From contig NZ_JACVOK010000002.1 in the NCBI RefSeq assembly GCF_018882465.1, positions 1-64,000 of the forward strand: DNA of 64,000 bases. Reading direction: 5' to 3'. Below the pieces are notes generated by a model. It worked only from the letters and a program-made list of their open reading frames with translations, ran no database searches and was not told the origin of the DNA. Position numbers and translations under genes: made by a program. The stretch is from Polynucleobacter sp. 73C-SIWE. GTDB taxonomy: Bacteria; Pseudomonadota; Gammaproteobacteria; Burkholderiales; Burkholderiaceae. Positions within the stretch are counted from its first letter, which is position 1. The number at the start of each line of letters is the position of its first letter. This document shows positions 32,237 to 41,042 of the stretch, in pieces.

Positions 32237-33663
32237 TGGGCATGTTTAAGATCGCCAAAGCATGGACGAGGATTAATCCTCGCTATTTGCCTTTTGCTGA
32301 TGTGGCGACTCCTAACTTGCCTTTGGGGCGCCTGCTCAGACTATCTTTGTTTCAGGTGTCTGTTGGTATGGCCACCTCATTGCTAGTTGGCACTCTCAAT
32401 CGAGTCATGATTGTTGAGATGAATATAGAAGCATGGATAGTAGCCTTAATGGTGGCTTTACCTTTGGTCTTTGCCCCTTTTAGAGCTTTGATTGGCCATA
32501 AGTCTGATACTCACCGCTCGATATTGGGCTGGAGAAGGGTTCCTTATATCTGGATTGGTACCTGGCTGCAGTTTGGTGGTCTTGCCATCATGCCATTTGC
32601 ACTCATCTTGTTATCTGGCGACACCCACTGGCCTATCTGGTTCAGTTATCTTGGTAGCACCTTGGCGTTTTTGCTAGTTGGTGCAGGTATGCAAACCACT
32701 CAAACTGCTGGTCTGGCCTTAGCCACTGATTTGGCGGATGAGAAAAATAGACCACGCGTTGTTGCCATGATGTATGTAATGTTGCTGGTGGGCATGGTGT
32801 TTAGTGGAATTTTGTTCAGTGTATTTTTGAATCCCTTTAGTCCTATGCAATTAATCAGGGTGATACAGGGCGTGGCCATCCTCACTTTATTGCTCAATCT
32901 CTTTGCTTTGTGGAAACAAGAAGCTCGGCAGCCAAGAAATACCTCTCCCGAAATTCCGCAGCCTAAATTTACTCAGAGCTGGCATGAGTTCATCAGAAAG
33001 CCGCACGTACGCCGCTTTTTAGTCATGCTGGGTCTCGGGACAACTGCCTTTAGCATGCAAGACATTATTTTGGAGCCTTATGGTGGTGAGATATTGCAGC
33101 TTGATGTTTCTGCAACCAGTTTCTTAACAGCCCTTATTGCATTTGGATCTTTATTGGCTTTTTCGCTTTCGGCAAGATGGTTAAGCCGTGGCCATAACGC
33201 CCACAGAATTGCAGCATTAGGTTTATTGCTCGGTTTAATCGCATTTAGTATGGTGATTTTTTCTGAGCCACTAGGCTCCCCAAATCTATTTAGATTGGGC
33301 GCACTCTTGATTGGATTTAGTGGAGGCTTATTTGCTGTCAGTACTCTAACGATTGCAATGAGTATGGAACAAGACAATATGAGTGGCATGGTAATAGGCG
33401 CTTGGGGTGCCGTAACTGCCACTTGTTCAGGTATTGGCATGTCCTTGGGTGGTGGAATTAGGGATCTCGTCGGTCAATTGGCAACGAGTGGAGCAATCGG
33501 CTCCGCCTTAATGAGCCCAGCAATTGGTTATAGCTTTGTTTATCACATTGAGATTTATTTGTTGTTCATTACTCTGATTGCATTAGGTCCTTTGGTTGCT
33601 AGAAGGACAAGTTTAGAAGTTTCAAAAATCGGTAAGTTTGGCCTAGCTGATTTTCCAGGCTAG
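32233..33663 (+). CDS. lhaA: Light-harvesting 1 assembly protein LhaA (PucC family)
   Basis: Membrane transporter-like protein (major facilitator fold, about 12 helices) needed for LH1 assembly, probably delivering bacteriochlorophyll. 476 residues. Family features include FRALIGHKSDTHRSILGWRRVPYIWIGTW near 80-110 and the AFSMQDIILEPYGGEI block. Placed between bchM and puhA as in other purple bacteria. A second PucC-family member lies at 39711. Confidence 0.94.
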   Translation: MMGMFKIAKAWTRINPRYLPFADVATPNLPLGRLLRLSLFQVSVGMATSLLVGTLNRVMIVEMNIEAWIVALMVALPLVFAPFRALIGHKSDTHRSILGWRRVPYIWIGTWLQFGGLAIMPFALILLSGDTHWPIWFSYLGSTLAFLLVGAGMQTTQTAGLALATDLADEKNRPRVVAMMYVMLLVGMVFSGILFSVFLNPFSPMQLIRVIQGVAILTLLLNLFALWKQEARQPRNTSPEIPQPKFTQSWHEFIRKPHVRRFLVMLGLGTTAFSMQDIILEPYGGEILQLDVSATSFLTALIAFGSLLAFSLSARWLSRGHNAHRIAALGLLLGLIAFSMVIFSEPLGSPNLFRLGALLIGFSGGLFAVSTLTIAMSMEQDNMSGMVIGAWGAVTATCSGIGMSLGGGIRDLVGQLATSGAIGSALMSPAIGYSFVYHIEIYLLFITLIALGPLVARRTSLEVSKIGKFGLADFPG

Positions 33664-33684
33664 TTTTTAAGGAAGGGGAGAAAT

Positions 33685-34449
33685 ATGGGTACGGGTGCAA
33701 TTACACAATATATCGACGTAGCTCAAGTCGTTTTTTATATATTTTTACTTTTCTTTGTTGGATTGGTTATCTATCTAACACTAGAAAGTAAGCGCGAGGG
33801 ATTTCCATTGGAAACCGAGCGTTATGGCCAAGTGCGTCGTGAAGACGGCATTTTAGGTATGCCAAGAGTGAAAAAATTTGTGACGGAGTTTGGCAAGACA
33901 TACTATGCCCCACTTCAAACTCCTCCAGAACCAGAAAAAGTCTCTGCAGTTCCTATTCATCCATGGAATGGCGCACCTTTGTCTCCAGTCGGTAATCCGC
34001 TGTTAGCGGGTGTTGGTCCTGGTTCCTATGCGAATCGTGCTGATCATGTGGATTACGACTTAGAGGGTCATGCGCGTATTCGACCATTGCGCAAGCTTCC
34101 GCATATTGCTATCTCAACCATCGATATCAATCCGATTGGTCTGGATGTTATCGGTGCGGATGGCAATAAAGGCGGTAAGGTAACTGACGTATGGGTAGAC
34201 CATATGGAAATGATGATTCGTTATCTTGAGCTTGATGCTAATGGCAATAAGGTGCTGTTACCAATTAACTTCTCACGTATTGGTAAGCATGACATTCAGG
34301 TGCAATCGATCTTGTCAGACCAATTTGCGCTGGTACCAAAAACCAAGCATCCAGAAGAGGTAACTTTGCTGGAAGAAGAAAAAATCATGGCTTACTTTGG
34401 AGCAGGTACCTTGTATGCCACACCTGAGCGTCAGGAGCCATTGGCATGA
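33685..34449 (+). CDS. puhA: Photosynthetic reaction centre H subunit
   Basis: Cytoplasmic-facing reaction-centre subunit with one N-terminal transmembrane helix (about 12-32, VVFYIFLLFFVGLVIYLTL) and a PRC-barrel domain that shapes the proton path to QB. 254 residues. An AAGGAAGGGGAG ribosome site lies before the ATG. The RIRPLRKLPHIAISTIDINPIGLDVIGADG block is typical. It overlaps puhB by 4 nt. Confidence 0.97.
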   Translation: MGTGAITQYIDVAQVVFYIFLLFFVGLVIYLTLESKREGFPLETERYGQVRREDGILGMPRVKKFVTEFGKTYYAPLQTPPEPEKVSAVPIHPWNGAPLSPVGNPLLAGVGPGSYANRADHVDYDLEGHARIRPLRKLPHIAISTIDINPIGLDVIGADGNKGGKVTDVWVDHMEMMIRYLELDANGNKVLLPINFSRIGKHDIQVQSILSDQFALVPKTKHPEEVTLLEEEKIMAYFGAGTLYATPERQEPLA

Positions 34450-35126
34450 GTCTCGATATCCATAACAGTCCAGAGCATGAGTTCGAACCTGAGCTAGGCC
34501 TTCCCGAAAGATTGCCGCAGGGAGAGCGTATTTTGTGGCAAGGATCGCCCGATACTAAGGCGCTCTTGTTTAGAGTCTTTCATTTCAAAATGTTAGTGAT
34601 CTATTTTGGTCTGCTATTGGCTTATCGCTTGATAACTGGCTTCAGTGAGGGCGAGGCCTTCACTGAAATTCTGTTTGCCGCACTCAATATTGTGGCTCTT
34701 TCAGGCTTGGGCTTGGGTTTAGTTGCACTCATAGCCTATTTAATGGCTTCAACAGCGATTTATACGATTACCAATAAGCGCGTTGTGATGCGTATTGGAA
34801 TTGTGCTTAATATGACCTTTAATTTTCCGCTCAAGATGATTGAATCGGCGGATTGTGGTGTCGCCAAGCAGGGCTCTGGCGATATATACCTGAAGTTAAG
34901 CAGGGGCACCAAAATTGCAATTTTTCACTTATGGCCTCATGCAAGACCAGGTAAGTGGGCCGTCCCTCAGCCGACCTTTAGAAGTATTAAAAATTGCTCT
35001 GAAGTAGCTCAAATCTTGGTAGATGCATGGGCAGCTCAAAATAATGTTATTGCTCGTACAGTGCAGAAGAATGAGTCAAAAGAAGTGAATGCAAAGAACC
35101 CTTATTCAGGGATTGAAACAGCATGA
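34446..35126 (+). CDS. puhB: Photosynthetic complex assembly protein PuhB
   Basis: 226-residue membrane protein required for reaction-centre assembly. The start ELGLPERLPQGERILWQGSP, two or three hydrophobic segments (about 45-65 and 80-108) and the TITNKRVVMRIGIVLNMTFNFPLKMIESAD block of a bacterial PH-like domain are seen. It overlaps puhA and puhC by 4 nt each. Confidence 0.92.
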   Translation: MSLDIHNSPEHEFEPELGLPERLPQGERILWQGSPDTKALLFRVFHFKMLVIYFGLLLAYRLITGFSEGEAFTEILFAALNIVALSGLGLGLVALIAYLMASTAIYTITNKRVVMRIGIVLNMTFNFPLKMIESADCGVAKQGSGDIYLKLSRGTKIAIFHLWPHARPGKWAVPQPTFRSIKNCSEVAQILVDAWAAQNNVIARTVQKNESKEVNAKNPYSGIETA

Positions 35127-35566
35127 TTCTGCGCATGAATGCCACTCAGATGCAAAACTATATTGCATTGTTTATTGCTTCATTGTTGATGGCAATCATT
35201 CTGTTGATCGCAAATTATGTTCAGTCTGGAAAGGTAGAGCCTCAAGTTGATGCTGCTGTAATTACCAAGAAAACTCTGCACTTTAGAGACCTTCCGAATG
35301 GCGCAGTTGGCGTAATTTCTGCAGATAATGGGCAAATGATTGCCCAGGTTGAAGGTCAAGCTGGCTTTGTGAGGGGAATTTTGAGAGCATTAGCTCGTGA
35401 TCGTCGGATTCGTCAGATCTCTAGTGATGATGCATTTGAATTAGTCAGTCGCTCCGATGGAAGGTTGACCTTGATCGATTTAGCAACGAATAATCGAATT
35501 GATTTGGAATCATTCGGAAAAGATAACGCAGCTGAGTTTGCTGCTTTTTTAACTAGCGCGAGATAA
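35123..35566 (+). CDS. puhC: Photosynthetic complex assembly protein PuhC
   Basis: 147 residues with one N-terminal transmembrane helix (about 13-31) and a soluble, probably periplasmic domain (LHFRDLPNGAVGVISADNG, then VRGILRALARDRRIR). PuhC proteins aid reorganisation of the reaction centre-LH1 core. Assigned by order after puhB and by this topology. Confidence 0.88.
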   Translation: MILRMNATQMQNYIALFIASLLMAIILLIANYVQSGKVEPQVDAAVITKKTLHFRDLPNGAVGVISADNGQMIAQVEGQAGFVRGILRALARDRRIRQISSDDAFELVSRSDGRLTLIDLATNNRIDLESFGKDNAAEFAAFLTSAR

Positions 35567-35568
35567 CT

Positions 35569-35922
35569 ATGTCAAAGCAAAAGGTTCAATGTCACGTTGA
35601 TATGTCGAATACCTCTGAGTTTCTATACGCTCACGTAGACTTGAATGGGGTTCAAGTAGGGCCAGGAGATGAGGTTCTGGTTCATGACCCTATTACCGAT
35701 ATCTCATTTGGTGAAGTATTGAGTTACGACCGAACCGCCACTGTTTCTAAAGCAGGTATCTTTTCACGTCTTTGGGTGTATCTCACTGCAAGATTAGAGG
35801 TCACTATGCTGTATGAGGTGAGTTTCTCGACCACTCGATTTAGTAAGACTAAGAAATATCCCCGTCCGGCACCTAGTCAAGAGATTGCCCCAATTATTTT
35901 GAATGAAGGAGTGAAGGTATGA
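35569..35922 (+). CDS. Conserved small protein of the puhC-acsF interval (PuhD position)
   Basis: 117-residue soluble protein with no membrane span and no known catalytic motif. It has an N-terminal beta-rich region ([22 protein letters not shown]), then [21 protein letters not shown]. It lies 2 nt after puhC and overlaps acsF by 4 nt, so it is surely co-expressed. Genes at this place in other purple bacteria are named puhD or left as hypothetical; I cannot confirm identity. A helper role for AcsF or reaction-centre assembly is inferred from context. Confidence 0.85.
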   Translation: MSKQKVQCHVDMSNTSEFLYAHVDLNGVQVGPGDEVLVHDPITDISFGEVLSYDRTATVSKAGIFSRLWVYLTARLEVTMLYEVSFSTTRFSKTKKYPRPAPSQEIAPIILNEGVKV

Positions 35923-36995
35923 GTGCAAACGCGCCAACCATGCCAATGGGACGTCCCATTAACGAGTCAACTGACCGGGCTCTTGAAAATACCATTCTGA
36001 GCCCGCGCTTTTATACAACGGACTTTGACGAAATGGACCGTTTTGATATCTCCTCTGTGAAGCCAGAGTGGGATCGCTTAATGCAGGAATTTGACCAAGA
36101 TATCAATCAAGCCCATTTTCAGCGTCCTGAAGATATGTCTAAAGACTACTCGCATCTTCCAGAGGGTCTATATCAAGAATTCCTAGACTTTTTAATTAGC
36201 TCGATTACTTCTGAATTCTCGGGCTGTGTTCTCTATTCAGAAATTAAGAAATCCATCAATAATCCAGAGCTTAAAAGCCTATTTACCTATATGGCCCGCG
36301 ATGAGAGCAGACATGCTGGCTTCATCAATCAATGGCTTAAGGATTTCGGTATCGGTGTGGATTTAGGATTTTTAGCAAGAACCAAAAAATATACTTTCTT
36401 TAAGCCCAAGTTTATTTTTTATGCTACCTACCTTTCCGAGAAGATAGGTTACGCACGCTACATCATGATTTATCGCATTATTCAAAAGAAACCTGAGTTA
36501 CGTTTTCACCCGATATTTTTGTGGTTTGAAAAATGGTGCAATGATGAATTCCGCCATGGCGAAGCATTTGCACTACTAATGCGCTCTAATCCAAAGTTGC
36601 TCAGTGGCGTGAATCGTCTGTGGATTCGTTTTTTCCTGATCGCTGTTTACGCAACGATGTATGTTCGCGATCATTCCAGACCAGAATTTCATAAGGCATT
36701 AGGCGTTTCTCCAACGGACTATGACCGCCAAGTTCTGCAAATTACTTCTGATATTTCTAAGCAAGTATTCCCTTTCACTATCAACTTAGATGATCCAAGG
36801 GTTTGGGAGGGCTTTGAAAAACTGAGAAGGGTATCGGATGAGGTAGAAGAGCTAAAGCAGAAGGGCGGAGTTCTGTCTACGATTAAGCGTGGTGGATTAG
36901 CGGTTGCTGCGGCTACCACCTTCTTACGTATTTATCTATTGCCAGTGGTTCCAAATGAGCTGCCAACAGATATTCGCTTAGTGCCTGTTTGGTAA
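35919..36995 (+). CDS. acsF: Aerobic Mg-protoporphyrin IX monomethyl ester cyclase
   Basis: Oxygen-dependent diiron cyclase that closes ring E to give divinyl protochlorophyllide. Ferritin-like four-helix fold with iron ligands visible at Glu99, Glu129-x-x-His132 (DESRHAGF), Glu173 and Glu210-x-x-His213 (DEFRHGEAF). 358 residues. With no bchE in the window, bacteriochlorophyll synthesis here appears to need oxygen. Overlaps the preceding 117-residue ORF and is followed by puhE. Confidence 0.97.
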   Translation: MSANAPTMPMGRPINESTDRALENTILSPRFYTTDFDEMDRFDISSVKPEWDRLMQEFDQDINQAHFQRPEDMSKDYSHLPEGLYQEFLDFLISSITSEFSGCVLYSEIKKSINNPELKSLFTYMARDESRHAGFINQWLKDFGIGVDLGFLARTKKYTFFKPKFIFYATYLSEKIGYARYIMIYRIIQKKPELRFHPIFLWFEKWCNDEFRHGEAFALLMRSNPKLLSGVNRLWIRFFLIAVYATMYVRDHSRPEFHKALGVSPTDYDRQVLQITSDISKQVFPFTINLDDPRVWEGFEKLRRVSDEVEELKQKGGVLSTIKRGGLAVAAATTFLRIYLLPVVPNELPTDIRLVPVW

Positions 36996-37001
36996 TTCTT
37001 C

Positions 37002-37760
37002 ATGTATTTTTGGATAAGCCCCTTAATCTTTACCATCTTTGTGTGGTGGTTTAGTACGGGCCTTATTCTCAAAATTAATAGCTTACCGAAACATTACTTC
37101 AAGGCAATCTTTGTTCTTTCCATCGGCGTCTTATTGATGGCATTTTGGGGATTACAAATCTCGAGTCAGCAAGCTACGGTTGCAGGGGCCTATTGCTCCT
37201 TTACTTGTGCGATTGTGATTTGGGGTTGGCAAGAACTTGCTTTTTTACTGGGCTACATTACTGGATCAAGACGTTCGGATTGCCCTCATGGCCTGAGTGG
37301 AATGAGGCGCGCTTGGTATGCATTCCAAACGATTAATTATCATGAGATGACTTTGCTCAGTCTCGGTATTGTCTTGTTCTTGATGAATCTAGAGGCTGTC
37401 AATCAGACTGGTTTTTGGACTTACATCATCCTCTGGGGAATGAGACAAAGCACAAAGATTAATATCTTCTTAGGCGTCTTGAATTTCAATGAAGCCTTCC
37501 TGCCTCAGCATTTGAAATACCTCATTACGTATTTCAGACGGAAGGCAATGAACTTGTTAATGCCATTCTCTATTTTGGTTTCAATCATTTTTTTAGTGCC
37601 TATTTGGTTGCATGCAGCGTCTGAGTCATCGGTCTATGAGATGACCTCATCGGCATTACTTGGTACGCTGTTGGCGCTTGGATTGTTAGAGCACTTGTTT
37701 CTGATCATGCCATTTCCCAGTGAGCTATTGTGGAAGTGGGGTTATAAGAACCATCGTTGA
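37002..37760 (+). CDS. puhE: Photosynthetic complex assembly protein PuhE
   Basis: 252-residue integral membrane protein with about seven hydrophobic segments and the WGWQELAFLLGYITGSRRSDCPHGLSGMRRAWYAF block typical of PuhE (DUF3623). Its usual place is after acsF. The biochemical role is not established; in other species it affects bacteriochlorophyll production. 13 nt separate it from ispH. Confidence 0.9.
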   Translation: MYFWISPLIFTIFVWWFSTGLILKINSLPKHYFKAIFVLSIGVLLMAFWGLQISSQQATVAGAYCSFTCAIVIWGWQELAFLLGYITGSRRSDCPHGLSGMRRAWYAFQTINYHEMTLLSLGIVLFLMNLEAVNQTGFWTYIILWGMRQSTKINIFLGVLNFNEAFLPQHLKYLITYFRRKAMNLLMPFSILVSIIFLVPIWLHAASESSVYEMTSSALLGTLLALGLLEHLFLIMPFPSELLWKWGYKNHR

Positions 37761-37773
37761 ATAACCTGAATCT

Positions 37774-38715
37774 ATGCGTTCGAATAAAACCATCTATCTA
37801 GCCCAGCCGCGCGGCTTTTGTGCAGGAGTAGAAAGGGCCATTCTCATCGTTGAAGAAGCGCTTAAAAAATATGGCACTCCAATTTTTGTCAGACATGAAA
37901 TTATTCACAATGCCTATGTCGTGAAAGATTTTGAGTCGCGTGGTGTCATCTTTATCAACGAGTTAGATACAGTGCCTCAGGGTGCAATTCTGATTTTTAG
38001 TGCGCATGGTGTATCCAAGGCTGTTCGATTTGAAGCAGATGAACGCGAGTTTCAGGTCTTTGATGCTACTTGCCCATTGGTAGCCAAAGTGCATGCAGAA
38101 GTCGTTCGTTTAAAAGAGCGTGGCTATCAGATCATCATGATTGGACATCGTGGCCATCCAGAGGTGGAGGGCACCATGGGGCAAGTGGATTCCTCAATCC
38201 ATCTGATAGAGCATGTACAAGATGTCGATAAACTTTCTTTTAAAGAGAATGAACTGATTGCTTATGTCACTCAAACAACATTATCTGTTGATGAGACACA
38301 AGAAATTACCACTGCTCTGGTGAGGAAGTATCCACAGATTCATGCGCCTAAGCGTCAGGATATTTGTTACGCCACTCAGAATCGACAGGATGCTGTTAAG
38401 GCGATGCTTCCCCATGTAGATGTGGTGATCGTGGTTGGTAGTCAAAATAGCTCCAACTCAAAGCGACTACAAGAATTGGCAAGCAGCATGAATGTACCGG
38501 CTTATTTAGTTGATGATCCAAGGCAGATTCAGGCCGAGTGGTTTCAATCGATGAATAGCGTTGGGGTCACAGCGGGTGCATCTGCACCCGAGGCTTTGAC
38601 GGCTCAGATCATTGAGGCAATCAACGGCCTTTATCGGGGTTCAGTAGTCCCGATGCCCGGGATTGAGGAAACCGTGAATTTTTCTCTCCCTAAGGGTTTG
38701 CTGGAAGCAGCCTAA
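37774..38715 (+). CDS. ispH: 4-hydroxy-3-methylbut-2-enyl diphosphate reductase
   Basis: Last enzyme of the MEP pathway, making IPP and DMAPP. The three [4Fe-4S] Cys ligands are present at Cys16 (GFCAGVERA), Cys100 (DATCPLV) and Cys198 (DICYATQNRQ). 313 residues. Its position inside the photosynthesis operon, with dxs at 44053, suggests these copies serve pigment synthesis. Whether another ispH exists elsewhere in the genome cannot be seen here. Confidence 0.96.
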   Translation: MRSNKTIYLAQPRGFCAGVERAILIVEEALKKYGTPIFVRHEIIHNAYVVKDFESRGVIFINELDTVPQGAILIFSAHGVSKAVRFEADEREFQVFDATCPLVAKVHAEVVRLKERGYQIIMIGHRGHPEVEGTMGQVDSSIHLIEHVQDVDKLSFKENELIAYVTQTTLSVDETQEITTALVRKYPQIHAPKRQDICYATQNRQDAVKAMLPHVDVVIVVGSQNSSNSKRLQELASSMNVPAYLVDDPRQIQAEWFQSMNSVGVTAGASAPEALTAQIIEAINGLYRGSVVPMPGIEETVNFSLPKGLLEAA

Positions 38716-38735
38716 ACCCCCGAAATTCGTCTTTT

Positions 38736-38756
38736 CCCTTGATATATAAGGGTTTT
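38736..38756 (+). terminator. Weak terminator-like hairpin after ispH
   Basis: CCCTT (38736-38740), 7-nt loop, AAGGG (38748-38752), then TTTT. The stem is short, so termination may be partial. It separates the bchF-ispH operon from the bchG promoter. Confidence 0.4.
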
Positions 38757-38781
38757 CACTGGTAAAAATCAGGCTTAAAAG

Positions 38782-38799
38782 TGTCAAATTTAATTGACA
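38782..38799. promoter_or_regulatory. PpsR/CrtJ-type operator upstream of bchG
   Basis: TGTCAAATTTAATTGACA is a TGT-N12-ACA box with extended TGTCAA/TTGACA arms, the most symmetric in the window. The right arm TTGACA (38794-38799) is a consensus -35 hexamer; 17 bp later CAAAAT (38817-38822) could be the -10. It ends 30 bp before the bchG ATG, so the mRNA leader would be very short. Confidence 0.75.
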
Positions 38800-38829
38800 C
38801 TTTAATATGTCAATGACAAAATCATTTAC

Positions 38830-39714
38830 ATGAATCTGCCAGAACCACGAGCAATTTTGACGCTTTTAAAGCCGATCACTTGGTTTCCGCCAATGTGGGC
38901 GTTTGCCTGCGGATCTATCACTGGCACTGACAAGATTACTGAAAATCTGCCAATCTTTTTCCTCGGCTTATTGCTTACTGGGCCCCTTGTATGTGCTTCC
39001 AGTCAAGCGGTAAATGATTGGTATGACAGACATGTTGATGCGATTAACGAACCTAATCGACCCATTCCTTCAGGACGTATTCCTGGTCGATGGGGTCTCT
39101 ATATTGCAATACTGTGGTCATTGATTTCATTGTGGGTGGGAAGTTACTTGGGCCCCATTGGGTTTCTAGCTACCTTGCTCGCTTTAGTGTTGGCATGGTT
39201 TTACAGCATGCCACCAATGCGTTTTAAAAATAACGGTTGGCTTGGCAATCTTGCATGCGGTGTGAGTTATGAAGGTTTAGCTTGGATTACTGGAGCAACC
39301 TTACTCTCAGGAGGAGTTCTGCCAAGCAAACCATCACTCTTACTTGCTGGTTTATATAGCGCTAGTGCACATGGAATCATGACCTTGAACGATTTTAAGG
39401 CGATTGAAGGTGATCGACAAATGGGTGTGCGATCTTTACCCGTGCAACTCGGCGCAATGAAAGCAGCTCAAGTATCTGCAGCCTTTATGTTGATCCCACA
39501 AGTGATCGTATTGGCTTTGCTACTGATGTGGGGTAAGCCTATCTACGCAATGGTGATTACTGGATTGATATTAGGACAAATCGTTTTATTAAGAGATTTT
39601 CTGAAAAGACCAGTTGAGAAAGCACTCTTTTACAGCGGCTTTGGCGTTCCAATCTTGGTCTCTGGAATGATGGTGGCCGCATTTGCAGTCAATAGTATGG
39701 GGATTGAGTCATGA
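38830..39714 (+). CDS. bchG: Bacteriochlorophyll synthase
   Basis: UbiA-family membrane prenyltransferase that attaches the geranylgeranyl or phytyl tail to bacteriochlorophyllide a. The first aspartate-rich motif NDWYDRHVD is at 62-70, followed by NRPIPSGRI at 76-84; the second motif lies in LNDFKAIEGDRQMG. 294 residues with multiple helices. It starts a new transcription unit behind a PpsR-type box and overlaps the next gene by 4 nt. Confidence 0.96.
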   Translation: MNLPEPRAILTLLKPITWFPPMWAFACGSITGTDKITENLPIFFLGLLLTGPLVCASSQAVNDWYDRHVDAINEPNRPIPSGRIPGRWGLYIAILWSLISLWVGSYLGPIGFLATLLALVLAWFYSMPPMRFKNNGWLGNLACGVSYEGLAWITGATLLSGGVLPSKPSLLLAGLYSASAHGIMTLNDFKAIEGDRQMGVRSLPVQLGAMKAAQVSAAFMLIPQVIVLALLLMWGKPIYAMVITGLILGQIVLLRDFLKRPVEKALFYSGFGVPILVSGMMVAAFAVNSMGIES

Positions 39715-41039
39715 GTATTGCAATGACACAGTCACTCTATCAGTCGTCAACCTTTGGTTGGCTCAGTATTGTGCGCCTTGGCTTAGTGCAAGCATGCATC
39801 GGCGCCATAGTTGTGATGACGACCTCCACTTTAAATCGCATCATGGTGGTTGAGTTAGCATTGCCTGCCAGTCTGCCTGGCTTATTAGTAGCAATTCATT
39901 ATTTTGTGCAAGTGATTAGACCGCGGATGGGATTTGAGTCTGATAGCGGAGCCAAAAGAACCCCATGGATTATTGGCGGTGTAGGTTTACTGGCCTTGGG
40001 TGGATTTGGTGCAGCCATTGCTACATCACTCATGGGTATTCACTTAAGCCTTGGTATTGCAGCAGCAATCGTCGCCTTCTTCTTCATTGGTATCGGCGTA
40101 AGCATGAGTGGTACTTCTTTACTAGCGCTGTTAGCAAAGGGCGTTAGCGATGAGAGAAGGGCTGCAGCAGCAACCACGGTATGGCTCATGATGATTTTTG
40201 GCTTTGCTCTGACGAGTGGTATTGCAGGTAAATTTCTTGACCCTTACTCGCCAGAAAAAGTCATCCTCATTTCAGGAATTATTTCATCGATAGCATGCTT
40301 TCTTACAGTGATAGCGCTCTATAGATTAGAGGGGTGCGAACTGCAAAATACCTTAGCAAGCAACGCTCAAAAGGTGCCCTTTAGAGAGGCGCTAAGCGAT
40401 ATTTTGGCCGATCCTGATACTAAGAAATTCACCATCTTTATTTTCTTATCGATGTTTGCATTTAGTGCACAGGATTTGATTTTAGAACCTTTTGCCGGAA
40501 TGATTTTTAACTATTCCTTAGGTGAGACAACGAGTCTATCTGGCATTCAGCACTCAGGCGTACTCACCGGCATGTTATTAGTGGCAGTTTGTGGTTCCAG
40601 CAGATTGCGGCCTTACTTTGGATCCCTGAGATCTTGGATGATTTATGGTTGCCTCGCTTCTGCACTGGCAATGTTTGGTTTAGTGATTGCTGGAATCTTG
40701 GAAGGCAATTGGCCATTAAAACTCAATGTATTTATTTTGGGGTTAGCGAATGGTGCTTTCTCTATTGCTGCTATCGCTTCAATGATGCGTTTGGCAGTTG
40801 TGGGTGGAGGCGGAAAAGAGGGCGTCAGGATTGGCCTTTGGGGTGGAGCTCAAGCAATTGCTTTTGGCTTAGGTGGTCTTTTAGGCGCTGGCGCTAGTGA
40901 TCTTGCGCGATCTATTTTTACAAGCCCTGCATACGCATACGCATCTGTTTTTTTCATTGAAGCAATTCTGTTTGTTGCTTCTGCATATATGGCATCTCAA
41001 GTTGAGAGCAAAACTGGTAGTTCTAGTGGAGTGAGGTGA
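39711..41039 (+). CDS. PucC-family transporter-like protein between bchG and bchP
   Basis: 442-residue MFS-fold membrane protein related to LhaA, shown by the FSAQDLILEPFAGMIF block parallel to LhaA's FSMQDIILEPYGGEI, and by STLNRIMVVELALPASLPGLLVA near the N-terminus. Genes at this place in other purple bacteria are called bch2 or orf428. It probably handles bacteriochlorophyll or chlorophyllide for assembly; the exact substrate is unknown. Tightly packed with bchG and bchP. Confidence 0.9.
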   Translation: MSIAMTQSLYQSSTFGWLSIVRLGLVQACIGAIVVMTTSTLNRIMVVELALPASLPGLLVAIHYFVQVIRPRMGFESDSGAKRTPWIIGGVGLLALGGFGAAIATSLMGIHLSLGIAAAIVAFFFIGIGVSMSGTSLLALLAKGVSDERRAAAATTVWLMMIFGFALTSGIAGKFLDPYSPEKVILISGIISSIACFLTVIALYRLEGCELQNTLASNAQKVPFREALSDILADPDTKKFTIFIFLSMFAFSAQDLILEPFAGMIFNYSLGETTSLSGIQHSGVLTGMLLVAVCGSSRLRPYFGSLRSWMIYGCLASALAMFGLVIAGILEGNWPLKLNVFILGLANGAFSIAAIASMMRLAVVGGGGKEGVRIGLWGGAQAIAFGLGGLLGAGASDLARSIFTSPAYAYASVFFIEAILFVASAYMASQVESKTGSSSGVR

Positions 41040-41042
41040 AAC

